From Brevibacillus_H sp049846925 (GTDB lineage Bacteria > Bacillota > Bacilli > Brevibacillales > Brevibacillaceae), in assembly GCF_049846925.1 (NCBI RefSeq), contig NZ_JBNCMT010000017.1, forward strand, positions 1 through 64,000: DNA of 64,000 nucleotides. The letters are read 5' to 3'. Below, in pieces: positions 48,839 through 57,838 of the stretch; the stretch's first letter is position 1; each line of letters starts with the position of its first letter. The notes under the pieces were generated by a model. The model searched no databases and was not told where the DNA came from. It was given only the letters and a program-made list of their open reading frames with translations. The position numbers and the translations under genes were made by a program.

Positions 48839-50197
48839 TTGGCACGTACCAAATCGTTTGCGTTACGGGGTGTAATTGAAGGGTTTTATGGTAAACCATG
48901 GTCATCAGCCGAACGAATGAAAATGATGTCCTTCCTGCATGAGCAGGGGTATAATGCCTACTTCTATTCTCCCAAAGACGACCCGTATCTCAGAGAACGC
49001 TGGAACGAGAATCATCCATCATCACAGTTCACGAGGCTAACTGAATTGGTTCACCATGCCAAAGAGCTTCAATTGGACTTTTACTACTGTATCAGTCCAG
49101 GACTCTCGATGGAGTATTCTAACGACAAGCATATCCAAAATCTGTTGGATAAATACCGTCAATTATTCGATGAAGGGGTTCGTCATTTTGGCTTGTTCTT
49201 TGATGACATTCCGATTTCTTTGATGCATAAAAAAGATCGGCAATCCTTCGAGCATTTGGCAGACGCTCATGGCCATGTGGTTTTGCAGGTATGGAACCGA
49301 ATTCAGGAGTGGTCGTATGACGTAAAACTGGCTGTCTGCCCTACCCAGTATTGTGGCATGGGAAATGAAGCGTACATTGTTCGCCTGGGGCGCCAATTAC
49401 CTACCTCCATCCTCATTTTCTGGACAGGACGATTCGTCTGCTCGCCGTATTTGACTGATCGGGATGCAGCGAGGTTCGAGCAGTATACAGGACGCCAACC
49501 ACTTTATTGGGATAATTATCCGGTCAATGATCTGGCCATGGCCGATGAGTTGCACATTGGACCTCTGCTGCATCGAGATCCCCACCTGTATCGTCATGCA
49601 AGCGGATATGTTGCCAATGCGATGGAACTTGCGGAGAGCTCAAAAATTCCCTTTATTACCATCGCAGATTATCTGCGAGATCCGGAGAATTATGATCCTG
49701 AGAAATCGTGGCAACGTGCCATACGAGAAGTAGCAGGGGAGCAAAATGCAGACGCCTTCTTGAAGTTTGCTGATAATGTCAGGAGTTCCTTTCTGAACGA
49801 TCAGGAGTCAACGCAATTGATGGAGGCATTTCATGAATTTCGCTTTCATTACCTTCATCAGGATCGGGAGCATGCCATCAGCAGACTGATGCATACATTT
49901 CGTGAAATGGAGAGGAATGCGAACGATCTCCTGCATCGGATGGAGAATCAGAAGCTTCAAAATGAGATCAAAGGCTGGCTCAAGAAGTACTGGCACTGGT
50001 CCAAAGTTGGTCAGTCGGCCGTTTCGCTGATCCATAGAGGGCAAAATGGTCAGCTACTTCATGCGGGTTACCAGTATCTGCGGCTAAAACGCTGGTTGCG
50101 TAGAGCAGAACAGCTCCCGCATAAAGTGTGCGGAAGTGTTGTCAGGCTGTTTTGTGAGGCTGTTTTACAAGAAGTAAGCAAACAACGCAGGAAATAA
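48839..50197 (+). CDS. Intracellular GH84-type beta-N-acetylglucosaminidase-domain protein
   Basis: A 452-residue protein starting at TTG 48839, seven bases after AAAGGAGGGG. The GH84/NAGidase barrel is clear: FALRGVIEGFYGKPWSSAER, GYNAYFYSPKDDPYLRERW, and the catalytic Asp pair at residues 122-123 (LFFDDIPIS), then CPTQYCG, IFWTGR and WDNYPVND for substrate binding. Such enzymes remove O- or N-linked GlcNAc or hyaluronan ends by substrate-assisted catalysis. No signal peptide is present, so it acts in the cytoplasm. The C-terminal about 150 residues are helical with unknown role. It is placed between ysxC and hemA, where B. subtilis has no such gene. Confidence 0.85.
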   Translation: MARTKSFALRGVIEGFYGKPWSSAERMKMMSFLHEQGYNAYFYSPKDDPYLRERWNENHPSSQFTRLTELVHHAKELQLDFYYCISPGLSMEYSNDKHIQNLLDKYRQLFDEGVRHFGLFFDDIPISLMHKKDRQSFEHLADAHGHVVLQVWNRIQEWSYDVKLAVCPTQYCGMGNEAYIVRLGRQLPTSILIFWTGRFVCSPYLTDRDAARFEQYTGRQPLYWDNYPVNDLAMADELHIGPLLHRDPHLYRHASGYVANAMELAESSKIPFITIADYLRDPENYDPEKSWQRAIREVAGEQNADAFLKFADNVRSSFLNDQESTQLMEAFHEFRFHYLHQDREHAISRLMHTFREMERNANDLLHRMENQKLQNEIKGWLKKYWHWSKVGQSAVSLIHRGQNGQLLHAGYQYLRLKRWLRRAEQLPHKVCGSVVRLFCEAVLQEVSKQRRK

Positions 50198-50234
50198 CAA
50201 AGAGCCATTCGTCACAGTCACGACTGGCTCTTTG
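50198..50234. terminator. Bidirectional terminator between convergent genes
   Basis: Perfect 10-bp stem CAAAGAGCCA (50198-50207) / TGGCTCTTTG (50225-50234) between the GH84 gene and the convergent DMT gene. Confidence 0.7.
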
Positions 50235-50247
50235 TGCTACGATCAAC

Positions 50248-51189
50248 TTAACTGTGGTTGATCGAGCGCTCTCTGTTTTTTTCAGTTCCACGCCAGTTTG
50301 CAATCCAGGCGGAGATCGGCAATTCAGCAAAGATCATACCGGAGAAGATGAGGGTACAGCCCAAAATCTGCAACCCGGTGAGAATCTCGTGAATCCACAA
50401 GTAGGAAGTGATCGCTGCGAAAACTGGCTCCAGTGAGAAAATAAGAGCGACACGTGTTGAAGTTGTGTACTTCTGAAAAGAAGTTTGCGCCAAAAACGCC
50501 AGGGCAGTTGCCGGAATAGAAGTTATAAACAGCCCCCAGGCGACATCAGGTACAAGCATGACTTGCGGATCAAACATCGCTTGCCAATCTTCAAAAAAGA
50601 GTGCATAGAGAAATGATAGAACAGCAACGCTTCCGATCTGCGTAATAGCGAGCGGCAGCGCATCGTACTTCGGAGCGAATTTTCCAGTCAGTACAATTTG
50701 CAGCGCAAAACAGATTGCACAGCCAAACACGAGCATGTCGCCGAGATTTAGGGCAAGAGAGCCACTTGTTGTAAGCAGGTACAAACCGAAGACCGCCATG
50801 ATTACACCAACGGTAGCAGGCCATTTGATTTTGTCTTTTAATAGAAGAAACGAAAATAGCGGTACCAGAACAACACAGAGTCCAGTGATAAAACCTGCCT
50901 TGGAAGGCGAAGTATATAATAGCCCGACCGTTTGCAGGGCATAGCCGCCGAATAGCCATAATCCTAAAAAAGCACCGGATTTCACCAATTGCTTATTCAA
51001 CAGTGATCGTTTATTCGGTGAGAATAACAGGAAGACAATAAATAAGAAAAGTGCAGCTATACCAAAGCGAACCGAGTTAAACGTATTTGGCGGAAGGATT
51101 TCAACCGCATTTTGCACAACAACGAACGTGGCACCCCAAATTAAAGCGATAAAAAATAAAGTGAGATCAGCAATAAACGACTTTTTCAA
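50248..51189 (-). CDS. EamA/DMT-family transporter
   Basis: A 313-residue polytopic protein with about ten spans in two EamA repeats, for example LTLFFIALIWGATFVVVQNA at the start and PATALAFLAQTSFQKYTTST with a following ALIFSLEPVFAAI in the second repeat. Members export amino acids or other small metabolites; the substrate is unknown. The TTG start has AGAGGCGG upstream. It lies divergently from hemA with 276 bases between their starts, which hold the Fnr-type site and promoters. Confidence 0.88.
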   Translation of the reverse strand: MKKSFIADLTLFFIALIWGATFVVVQNAVEILPPNTFNSVRFGIAALFLFIVFLLFSPNKRSLLNKQLVKSGAFLGLWLFGGYALQTVGLLYTSPSKAGFITGLCVVLVPLFSFLLLKDKIKWPATVGVIMAVFGLYLLTTSGSLALNLGDMLVFGCAICFALQIVLTGKFAPKYDALPLAITQIGSVAVLSFLYALFFEDWQAMFDPQVMLVPDVAWGLFITSIPATALAFLAQTSFQKYTTSTRVALIFSLEPVFAAITSYLWIHEILTGLQILGCTLIFSGMIFAELPISAWIANWRGTEKNRERSINHS

Positions 51190-51277
51190 CCATCCGCCTC
51201 TTTTCTCCCAAACGGGCTCTATTTATAATAAACCAGTATATCAGTGTTTATTTGAGAGTAGAAGTAGAGATATTAAG

Positions 51278-51293
51278 TGTGATAATTATCACA
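51278..51293 (+). promoter_or_regulatory. Fnr/Crp-type operator upstream of hemA
   Basis: TGTGATAATTATCACA is a perfect 16-bp palindrome fitting TGTGA-N6-TCACA. Its centre (51285.5) is 41.5 bases before the predicted start (about 51327) of the downstream extended -10 promoter, the standard position for Fnr activation in Bacillus. Confidence 0.65.
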
Positions 51294-51311
51294 TAGATGC
51301 CGAAATTTGTC

Positions 51312-51320
51312 TGTTATTCT
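51312..51320 (+). promoter_or_regulatory. Fnr-dependent extended -10 promoter of hemA
   Basis: TGTTATTCT: TG one base before TATTCT (51315-51320), no -35 box, as expected for an activator-dependent promoter. Confidence 0.5.
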
Positions 51321-51393
51321 TCTACACAAAGAGTTATTGTATAGGGGAATTAAAAAATCTTTCACATTTTAAACTACTGTCTTGCGGACATAA

Positions 51394-51402
51394 TGTTATA
51401 AT
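51394..51402 (+). promoter_or_regulatory. Second hemA promoter, extended -10
   Basis: TGTTATAAT: TG one base before a perfect TATAAT (51397-51402); no good -35. Start near 51409, 57 bases before hemA. Confidence 0.55.
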
Positions 51403-51465
51403 GAAATACGTTAACACCACTATGCTTCGTAAAGAACAAAAAGCATGATCTCTGGGAGGAAGGCT

Positions 51466-52839
51466 ATGCAAATCCTACTGATAGGCCTTAATTACAAAAC
51501 AGCACCTGTCGAAATACGCGAAAAGTTTACTTTCAGCGACGATAGTACGCCACGTGCTCTTCATCTCCTCTCCCAGACGAAAAGCATCGTAGAATGCGTG
51601 ATCCTAGGAACTTGTAACCGGACGGAAGTGTACGTGGTTTGTGATCAGTTGCATACCGGACGTTTTTATACTCGCAACTTTTTGGCAGACTGGTTCGGAG
51701 TTGATAAAGACTCTTTTATGACGCATCTTTACGTCAAAGAGAATGAAGATGCGATAGATCACTTATTCCGTGTATCCTGTGGACTTGATTCCATGGTGAT
51801 GGGAGAGACCCAAATTTTGGGGCAAGTACGGGATGCATTTATGTTGTCCCAGCAGTATGAAACGACTGGAACCGTGTTTAATACATTGTTCAAACAGGCG
51901 ATTACACTCGCCAAACGTGCCCACACAGAGACAGCCATTGGACAGAATGCTGTATCTGTAAGCTATGCTGCTATTGAGCTGGGCAAGAAGATCTTTGGTT
52001 CTTTTAAAGGAAAAGAAGTTCTGATCCTCGGTGCTGGTAAAATGAGTGAACTTACGGCGAAGCATTTGCACTCCAATGGAGTGTCTCAGGTCGTTGTTGC
52101 CAACCGAACACTGGAGAGAGCAAGACTTTTGGCTGATAAGTTCAAAGGGGACGCCTGTACCATGGATCAGTTGTCTACAGCTTTACAGACGGCTGATATC
52201 GTCATTAGTTCGACGGGAGCCAATGGCTATGTGGTAACCAAGGAACACTTGAAGCCGCTTATGAAGTTGCGCAAAAATCGTCCGCTGTTTATGATTGATA
52301 TTGCAGTACCACGAGATTTAGACCCTGCCATCAACGAACTGGACAACGTCTTCCTGTACGATATTGATGATCTGGAAGGAATTGTTGCCAGCAACCTGGC
52401 GGAGCGTTCCAAAGAAGCCGAACGCATTGGCGAAATGGTTCGTGATGAAATTGTAGCATTCAAGCAATGGTTCCAAACCCTCGGAGTCGTCCCGTTGATC
52501 TCGGCTTTGCGTGAGAAGGCGTTCGATATCCATGCTGACGCTATGCACAAAATCGAGAACAAGCTTCCTGATCTGACTGAACGTGAACTTTATATCATTC
52601 GCAAGCATACCAAGGGAATTATTAATCAACTTTTACATGATCCTGTCGTTCGTCTGAAGGAATTAGCGGTTGAAAAAGGCGGCGGTGAGGTTTTGGATAT
52701 CTTCTCAACTATTTTTGCCCTGGAAGAAATTCTTGAGCGCAAGCAGCAAGAAAATGTCTGGGATCAAGAGAAGGAAAGGCAAACCGTTCGTGACAAAGGA
52801 TTGGCTGCACAGACAGCGGTTAATCAAATTCGTGATTAG
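51466..52839 (+). CDS. hemA: Glutamyl-tRNA reductase
   Basis: A 457-residue enzyme reducing glutamyl-tRNA to glutamate-1-semialdehyde, first step of tetrapyrrole synthesis. The catalytic Cys lies in VILGTCNRTEVYVV, with LFRVSCGLDSMVMGETQILGQ recognising tRNA-glutamate, and the NADPH site is LILGAGKMSELTAKHL. ATG 51466 is preceded by GGGAGGAAGG; the upstream in-frame ATG 51445 is not needed. It heads the operon hemA-hemX-sirC-hemC-cobA/hemD-hemB-ahbAB. Confidence 0.97.
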   Translation: MQILLIGLNYKTAPVEIREKFTFSDDSTPRALHLLSQTKSIVECVILGTCNRTEVYVVCDQLHTGRFYTRNFLADWFGVDKDSFMTHLYVKENEDAIDHLFRVSCGLDSMVMGETQILGQVRDAFMLSQQYETTGTVFNTLFKQAITLAKRAHTETAIGQNAVSVSYAAIELGKKIFGSFKGKEVLILGAGKMSELTAKHLHSNGVSQVVVANRTLERARLLADKFKGDACTMDQLSTALQTADIVISSTGANGYVVTKEHLKPLMKLRKNRPLFMIDIAVPRDLDPAINELDNVFLYDIDDLEGIVASNLAERSKEAERIGEMVRDEIVAFKQWFQTLGVVPLISALREKAFDIHADAMHKIENKLPDLTERELYIIRKHTKGIINQLLHDPVVRLKELAVEKGGGEVLDIFSTIFALEEILERKQQENVWDQEKERQTVRDKGLAAQTAVNQIRD

Positions 52840-52913
52840 ATTGATATAGAATTTTTGCCCGGTGATGGGAGCATTGCCGGGCCCAATAATAGACAGAAAG
52901 AGAGGGGACAGAT

Positions 52914-53729
52914 ATGGCGGAAGCGAGATGGATCTACGACTTGACGATCTTTCTCTACGCGGCGAGTGTCCTCTTTTATTTTCATGACTTCCTTCATCGT
53001 AATCAGAAGGCAAATCGGATCGCATTTGGACTACTTGCTGTTGTCTGGATTTTCCAGACGGCATTTTTCATTTCACAGATGTCTGCCAAGGAGTACTTTC
53101 CGGTGCTTACCTTGTTTGAGACACTCTTTTTTTATTCGTGGATACTGGTAACACTTTCATTAATCATCAATTATTTCTTCCGGATTGACCTGCTCGTCTT
53201 CTTTACCAACGTCATCGGTTTTGCTGTATTGGCATTTTCCATGTTTGTCCAGAGTCCAGCTACACCGCAACCAGAGGCTGTTACTTCAGAATTGCTCTTT
53301 ATTCACATCATGCTGGCGATGTTCAGCTATGCAGCATTCTCATTGTCGATGATCGGCTCGTGTATGTTCCTCATCATGCATAACATGTTAAAGCAAAAAC
53401 GCTGGTCTCCACTGATGCAGCGTTTGCCGAGTCTGGAGAAGCTCGAGGTCTTTGCTCATCGAATGAATATGATGGGAGTTCCTTTACTTTTACTCTCCAT
53501 TATTCTCGGAGCGATTTGGGGTCATATCGTTCTGCATGGCAGTTTCTGGCTTGATCCGAAAGTCTGGATGTCTGTGATCGTGTTACTGTTCTATTCCTTC
53601 TGGTTATATAAACGCATTACCAATGCATGGCAAGGTCGGAAATTGGCTACCTGGAATGTGATTGCGTGCGCAGCACTAATCATTAACTTCTTATTGACTG
53701 ACTTGTCTAGATTTCATTATTGGTTGTAA
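52914..53729 (+). CDS. hemX: HemX/CcsA-like membrane protein
   Basis: A 271-residue protein with about eight spans of the cytochrome c assembly (CcsA/CcmC) fold. Conserved histidines flank spans (IHIMLAMFSYAAFSLS, GAIWGHIVLHGSFWLDPK), where the full family binds heme via a WxWD motif; only a partial version (WLDPK) remains. HemX lowers HemA levels in B. subtilis. GAGGGGACAG precedes the ATG. Confidence 0.9.
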   Translation: MAEARWIYDLTIFLYAASVLFYFHDFLHRNQKANRIAFGLLAVVWIFQTAFFISQMSAKEYFPVLTLFETLFFYSWILVTLSLIINYFFRIDLLVFFTNVIGFAVLAFSMFVQSPATPQPEAVTSELLFIHIMLAMFSYAAFSLSMIGSCMFLIMHNMLKQKRWSPLMQRLPSLEKLEVFAHRMNMMGVPLLLLSIILGAIWGHIVLHGSFWLDPKVWMSVIVLLFYSFWLYKRITNAWQGRKLATWNVIACAALIINFLLTDLSRFHYWL

Positions 53730-53743
53730 GGGGGCAATTGGTC

Positions 53744-54397
53744 GTGCATAATTACTATCCCCTCATCCTGGACTTGACAGAGCGTTCTTGTCTGGTCGTA
53801 GGGGGCGGAGAAGTAGCGACACGCAAGGCAGAATCACTAATGGAAGCAGGAGCAAATGTCACTGTGATCGCTCCTCATGTGATGCCTGGCATGGAAGATT
53901 GGGCGAGGTCAGGAAGAATCACCTGGAAACAGACCGAATTTCAGGCCGATGAAGATGTCCACGCCTATGATCTTGTCGTTGCAGCAACAAATCAGCCAGA
54001 CGTAAACATGACCGTCTATCAGGCAGTCAAGAGAACCAACGGGTGGATCAATATTGTGGACCGTCCCGATCTGTGCAATTTCATTGTTCCTTCGACTGTT
54101 CATCGTGGCAAATTAGTGATCTCCGTGTCCACATCGGGAGCGAGCCCCGGCTTGGCCAGCAAGATCAAGCGAAAAATTGAAAAGGACTATGGCGCCGAAT
54201 ATGAAGGATATGTTGACTTTTTGGCAGAAATGAGACAACGAGTGTTACTTGAAGTATGTGATGCCAAAGAGCGCAGGGAAATCTTTCGTCAAATGCTGGA
54301 TGATGAATATGTATACGCAACTGATGAGGAACGTAAAAGAATGATAGAAGCCTTACTTGATTCAAATATGCAAGAGGGCACAGGGAGGCAATCATGA
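53744..54397 (+). CDS. Precorrin-2 dehydrogenase (siroheme synthase N-terminal type)
   Basis: A 217-residue NAD-dependent enzyme that converts precorrin-2 to sirohydrochlorin. The Rossmann motif VVGGGEVATRKAESL is near residues 15-29 and is followed by VTVIAPHV; ATNQPDVN and VSTSGASPGLASKIKRK are typical of SirC/YlnF/Met8p. GTG 53744 follows AAGGGGG; upstream in-frame codons are within hemX. Overlap with hemC is four bases. Its presence in the hem operon shows that the operon makes siroheme-type compounds, not only heme. Confidence 0.92.
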   Translation: MHNYYPLILDLTERSCLVVGGGEVATRKAESLMEAGANVTVIAPHVMPGMEDWARSGRITWKQTEFQADEDVHAYDLVVAATNQPDVNMTVYQAVKRTNGWINIVDRPDLCNFIVPSTVHRGKLVISVSTSGASPGLASKIKRKIEKDYGAEYEGYVDFLAEMRQRVLLEVCDAKERREIFRQMLDDEYVYATDEERKRMIEALLDSNMQEGTGRQS

Positions 54398-55338
54398 AAA
54401 ACTGGGTAGTTGGAACACGCAGAAGCATGCTCGCTTTGACACAGACGAATTGGGTCATTGATCAGTTAAAAGCACTTGATCCAGATTCCTCTTTCAAGAC
54501 ACATGAAATCGTCACGAAAGGTGACCGAATTGTCGAAGTGACCCTTTCTAAAGTGGGTGGAAAAGGATTGTTCGTCAAGGAAATCGAGCAATCATTACTA
54601 GATAATGAGACAGATATGGCTGTCCACAGTTTGAAGGATATGCCTTCTGAATTGCCAGAGGGTCTGGTGATCGGAGCGATTCCAAAGCGTGTTGATCCAC
54701 GTGATGTGCTGATCTCCAAAGACGGAAAGACACTCGATGAGCTGCCACAGGGTGCCGTTGTGGGAACAAGCAGCTTGCGCCGTTCTTCACAGCTTCTCGC
54801 CTATCGTCCTGATTTGCAAATTGAATCAATCCGGGGAAATATCGATACACGCATCCGTCGTCTCAAAGAGGATAACTTCGATGCGATTGTTCTTGCCGCT
54901 GCAGGTTTGGAGCGAGTGAACTGGGATGGCGAGATCACGCAGTTCTTGCCAGTGGAAATCAGCCTTCCCGCGGTCGGACAAGGCGCACTTGCCATTGAAT
55001 GTCGCTCTGATGATGAAGAAATGTTAGCGTTATTACAGAAATTCGATCACTTGCCTACACGCTTGGCTGTAACGGCTGAGCGAGCTTTCTTGCACAAGAT
55101 GCAGGGAGGCTGCCAAGTGCCAATCGGTGCGTATGCGACGGTTGAGGAATCTGCTGATTCAGAACAACCGCTGATCACAGTAACCGGCTTGGTCGGCTCA
55201 CCTGATGGCAAACAGATTTTTAAAGAGACCGCAACAGGACATGATCCGGTCAGCATTGGAATTTCGGTGGCTGAACGATTACTGGCAAGCGGTGCTGGCG
55301 AAGTGCTGGCGAAGGTATTGGAGGAGAATCGCTCATGA
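54394..55338 (+). CDS. hemC: Porphobilinogen deaminase
   Basis: A 314-residue enzyme assembling four porphobilinogens into hydroxymethylbilane. It has the N-terminal VGTRRSMLALTQTNWV, the catalytic Asp region VHSLKDMPSELPEGL, and the dipyrromethane-cofactor Cys in MQGGCQVPIGAYA. The ATG overlaps the previous stop, and the gene overlaps cobA/hemD by four bases. Confidence 0.96.
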   Translation: MKNWVVGTRRSMLALTQTNWVIDQLKALDPDSSFKTHEIVTKGDRIVEVTLSKVGGKGLFVKEIEQSLLDNETDMAVHSLKDMPSELPEGLVIGAIPKRVDPRDVLISKDGKTLDELPQGAVVGTSSLRRSSQLLAYRPDLQIESIRGNIDTRIRRLKEDNFDAIVLAAAGLERVNWDGEITQFLPVEISLPAVGQGALAIECRSDDEEMLALLQKFDHLPTRLAVTAERAFLHKMQGGCQVPIGAYATVEESADSEQPLITVTGLVGSPDGKQIFKETATGHDPVSIGISVAERLLASGAGEVLAKVLEENRS

Positions 55339-56843
55339 GTAAAGGGAAAGTTTATTTGGTTGGGGCAGGTCCCGGAGATCCGAAGCTGATTACTCTCAGA
55401 GGACTGGAAACGATTAAAATGGCAGATTGTATTGTATATGACCGTCTTGCCAGCCCACGCCTGTTGGCCTATGCGAAACCGGATGTAGAATTGATCTATT
55501 GCGGTAAGCTGCCAGACCGACACACCCTGACACAGGAAGAGATTAACCAAGTGTTGGTGGAAAAAGGATTGGAAGGCAAAGTGGTTACCCGCCTCAAAGG
55601 TGGCGATCCTTCCATTTTCGGTCGTGTGGGAGAAGAAGCAGAAGAACTGGTGAAAAACGATATTCCTTTTGAAATCGTACCAGGTATTACTTCCGGCATC
55701 GCAGCGCCAGCGTATGCAGGTATTCCCGTAACACACCGTGACTTCAACTCTTCCATTGCGATCGTGACAGGTCATGAGCGCCCGGAGAAGACAGAGTCAA
55801 GCATTAACTGGGAAAAGCTTGCTACGGCAGTAGGTACCATTATTTTTTATATGGGCGTTGGCAACCTTCCGTTTATTCGTGAACAATTAATCAAAAACGG
55901 TCGTTCTCCACAGACGCCCGTTGCTTTGGTGCGTTGGGGAACCACGATCGATCAAGAGACACTTGTCGGTACGCTCGAAGATATCGAAGAGAAACGTCAA
56001 GCAATCGGGCTTACCAACCCGGCCATTATTGTTGTAGGTGAAGTAGTCAGCCTTCGTGACAAGCTGCAATGGTTCGAGAAAAAGCCGTTGTTCGGCAAAC
56101 GTGTGCTTGTTACCCGTGCAAGAAGTCAGGCGAGCGACTTGTCTGAGCAAATCAGTGAACTGGGCGGAGAGGCTTACGAGTTCCCGCTTGTAAAAATGCT
56201 TCCACCAAAAGAGAGTCAACCACTCGATGATGCCTTGCAAAACCTTGGCAAATTTGATTGGGTGATGTTTACCAGTCCAAACGGGGTTCAATTCTTCTTC
56301 AAGCGACTGCGCGAGTTGAAGGTAGACATCCGCACGATGAAAGCAAAGATTGCGGCTGTTGGACCGAAAACGAAAGAAGTTTTAGAAGAAAAAGGGCTGA
56401 CTGTGAATGTGCTCCCTGGGGAGTTCCGTGCAGAAGGCTTGTTGAACAGCCTTACTGGTCAGTTGAATGCAGGTGAAAAAGTACTTCTTCCTCGCGCTGA
56501 CATTGCCCGTGAGACACTTCCACGAGAACTGCAAACTCTCGGACTGGAAGTGACGGAAGTCGATACTTATGATACGGTTATAGATGCAGGCAACGTCGAA
56601 GAAACTGTCGACCTGCTAAAAGAGAAAGCGATCCATGTGATAACGTTTACTAGTTCTTCTACAGTGAAAAACTTTGTGCAAGCAATGGGTGATCAGGACC
56701 TCACGCAACTCTTGGAGGGAGTTCAGATTGCTTGTATCGGACCAATCACTGCTGACACAGCACGACAACTTGGCTTAACCGTTGATATGGTTGCCGAAGA
56801 CTATACAATTCAAGGGCTAGTTGACAGTATTACACGTGGGTAA
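55335..56843 (+). CDS. Uroporphyrinogen III methyltransferase / synthase fusion (CobA-HemD)
   Basis: A 502-residue two-domain protein. Residues 1-245 are an S-adenosylmethionine:uroporphyrinogen III methyltransferase (VYLVGAGPGDPKLITLRG, VTRLKGGDPSIFGR, VPGITSGIAAPAYAGIP), making precorrin-2. Residues 255-500 are uroporphyrinogen III synthase (RVLVTRARSQASDLS, VMFTSPNGVQFF, FTSSSTVKNF). The fusion makes uro'gen III and can pass it directly to siroheme-type synthesis. It lies in a tightly overlapping operon. Confidence 0.95.
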   Translation: MSKGKVYLVGAGPGDPKLITLRGLETIKMADCIVYDRLASPRLLAYAKPDVELIYCGKLPDRHTLTQEEINQVLVEKGLEGKVVTRLKGGDPSIFGRVGEEAEELVKNDIPFEIVPGITSGIAAPAYAGIPVTHRDFNSSIAIVTGHERPEKTESSINWEKLATAVGTIIFYMGVGNLPFIREQLIKNGRSPQTPVALVRWGTTIDQETLVGTLEDIEEKRQAIGLTNPAIIVVGEVVSLRDKLQWFEKKPLFGKRVLVTRARSQASDLSEQISELGGEAYEFPLVKMLPPKESQPLDDALQNLGKFDWVMFTSPNGVQFFFKRLRELKVDIRTMKAKIAAVGPKTKEVLEEKGLTVNVLPGEFRAEGLLNSLTGQLNAGEKVLLPRADIARETLPRELQTLGLEVTEVDTYDTVIDAGNVEETVDLLKEKAIHVITFTSSSTVKNFVQAMGDQDLTQLLEGVQIACIGPITADTARQLGLTVDMVAEDYTIQGLVDSITRG

Positions 56844-56854
56844 GGAGGAGTAAC

Positions 56855-57838
56855 ATGTCTTTGCATTTTGACAGACATCGTCGTTTGCGTACAAGCGATG
56901 CGATGCGGAAGCTTGTTCGAGAAAATCATGTCCGCGTGGAAGATTTGATCTATCCATTGTTCTTTGTAGAGGGAACCGGTATTAAGGAAGAGATTCCTTC
57001 CATGCCAGGTGTCTATCATTTTTCTCTTGATCTGTTTGAAGCGGAGCTAGAGGAAATTGTAGCAGCAGGCATTCAATCATTGCTAGTGTTTGGGGTACCT
57101 GAGCATAAGGATAATGTTGGTTCACAAGCCTATTCAGATGAAGGGATTGTGCAAGCAGCTATCCGCATGATCAAGGAACGCCATCCACACCTCGTGGTGA
57201 TCGCCGATACGTGTCTGTGCCAATATACTGACCATGGACATTGTGGTGTGATTCATGAAGGCTATGTACAAAACGACGAGACACTGCGCTTGTTGGCCCA
57301 GACTGCTGTTTCCCAAGCAAAAGCAGGGGCGGATATTATTGCCCCGTCTAACATGATGGACGGATTCGTAGCAGCGATTCGTGATGCGCTGGATGAAGCT
57401 GGCTTTACTGAAATTCCGATTATGTCCTATGCGGTGAAATACGCTTCAGCTTACTACGGACCATTCCGTGATGCGGCTCATTCGACGCCTCAGTTTGGCG
57501 ATCGGAAAACGTACCAAATGGACCCAGCCAATGCTCGCGAAGGACTTCGTGAAGCGGATGCTGACGTTGCCCAGGGAGCAGACTTCCTGATGGTGAAGCC
57601 TGGTCTTGCTTATATGGATATGGTGTTGCGTCTCAAAGAAAGCTTTGATCTGCCTGTTGTTGTCTATAATGTCAGTGCAGAGTATTCCATGGTGAAAGCA
57701 GCGTCTGCCAATGGTTGGGTGGACGAACAGCGAATTGTTATGGAAACGATGGTTGGTTTCAAACGTGCGGGTGCTGATTTGATTATTACCTACCATGCGA
57801 AAGATATAGCGAAATGGCTTCAAGGAGGGAATGTATAA
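56855..57838 (+). CDS. hemB: Delta-aminolevulinic acid dehydratase
   Basis: A 327-residue porphobilinogen synthase. Zinc cysteines are in DTCLCQYTDHGHC, the Schiff-base lysines in SYAVKYASAYYGPF and MVKPGLAYMDMV. AAGGAGG lies upstream of the ATG. Its stop (TAA, 57836-57838) shares the A with the next gene's ATG, so translation is coupled to the siroheme decarboxylase-like gene. Confidence 0.97.
   Translation: MSLHFDRHRRLRTSDAMRKLVRENHVRVEDLIYPLFFVEGTGIKEEIPSMPGVYHFSLDLFEAELEEIVAAGIQSLLVFGVPEHKDNVGSQAYSDEGIVQAAIRMIKERHPHLVVIADTCLCQYTDHGHCGVIHEGYVQNDETLRLLAQTAVSQAKAGADIIAPSNMMDGFVAAIRDALDEAGFTEIPIMSYAVKYASAYYGPFRDAAHSTPQFGDRKTYQMDPANAREGLREADADVAQGADFLMVKPGLAYMDMVLRLKESFDLPVVVYNVSAEYSMVKAASANGWVDEQRIVMETMVGFKRAGADLIITYHAKDIAKWLQGGNV

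Noticed and set aside
51393..51410. PerR-box candidate TTATAATGAAATACG before hemA
   Set aside because: The first half fits, but the second half matches PerR at only one or two of seven positions; the hexamer is better explained as the -10 of a promoter.
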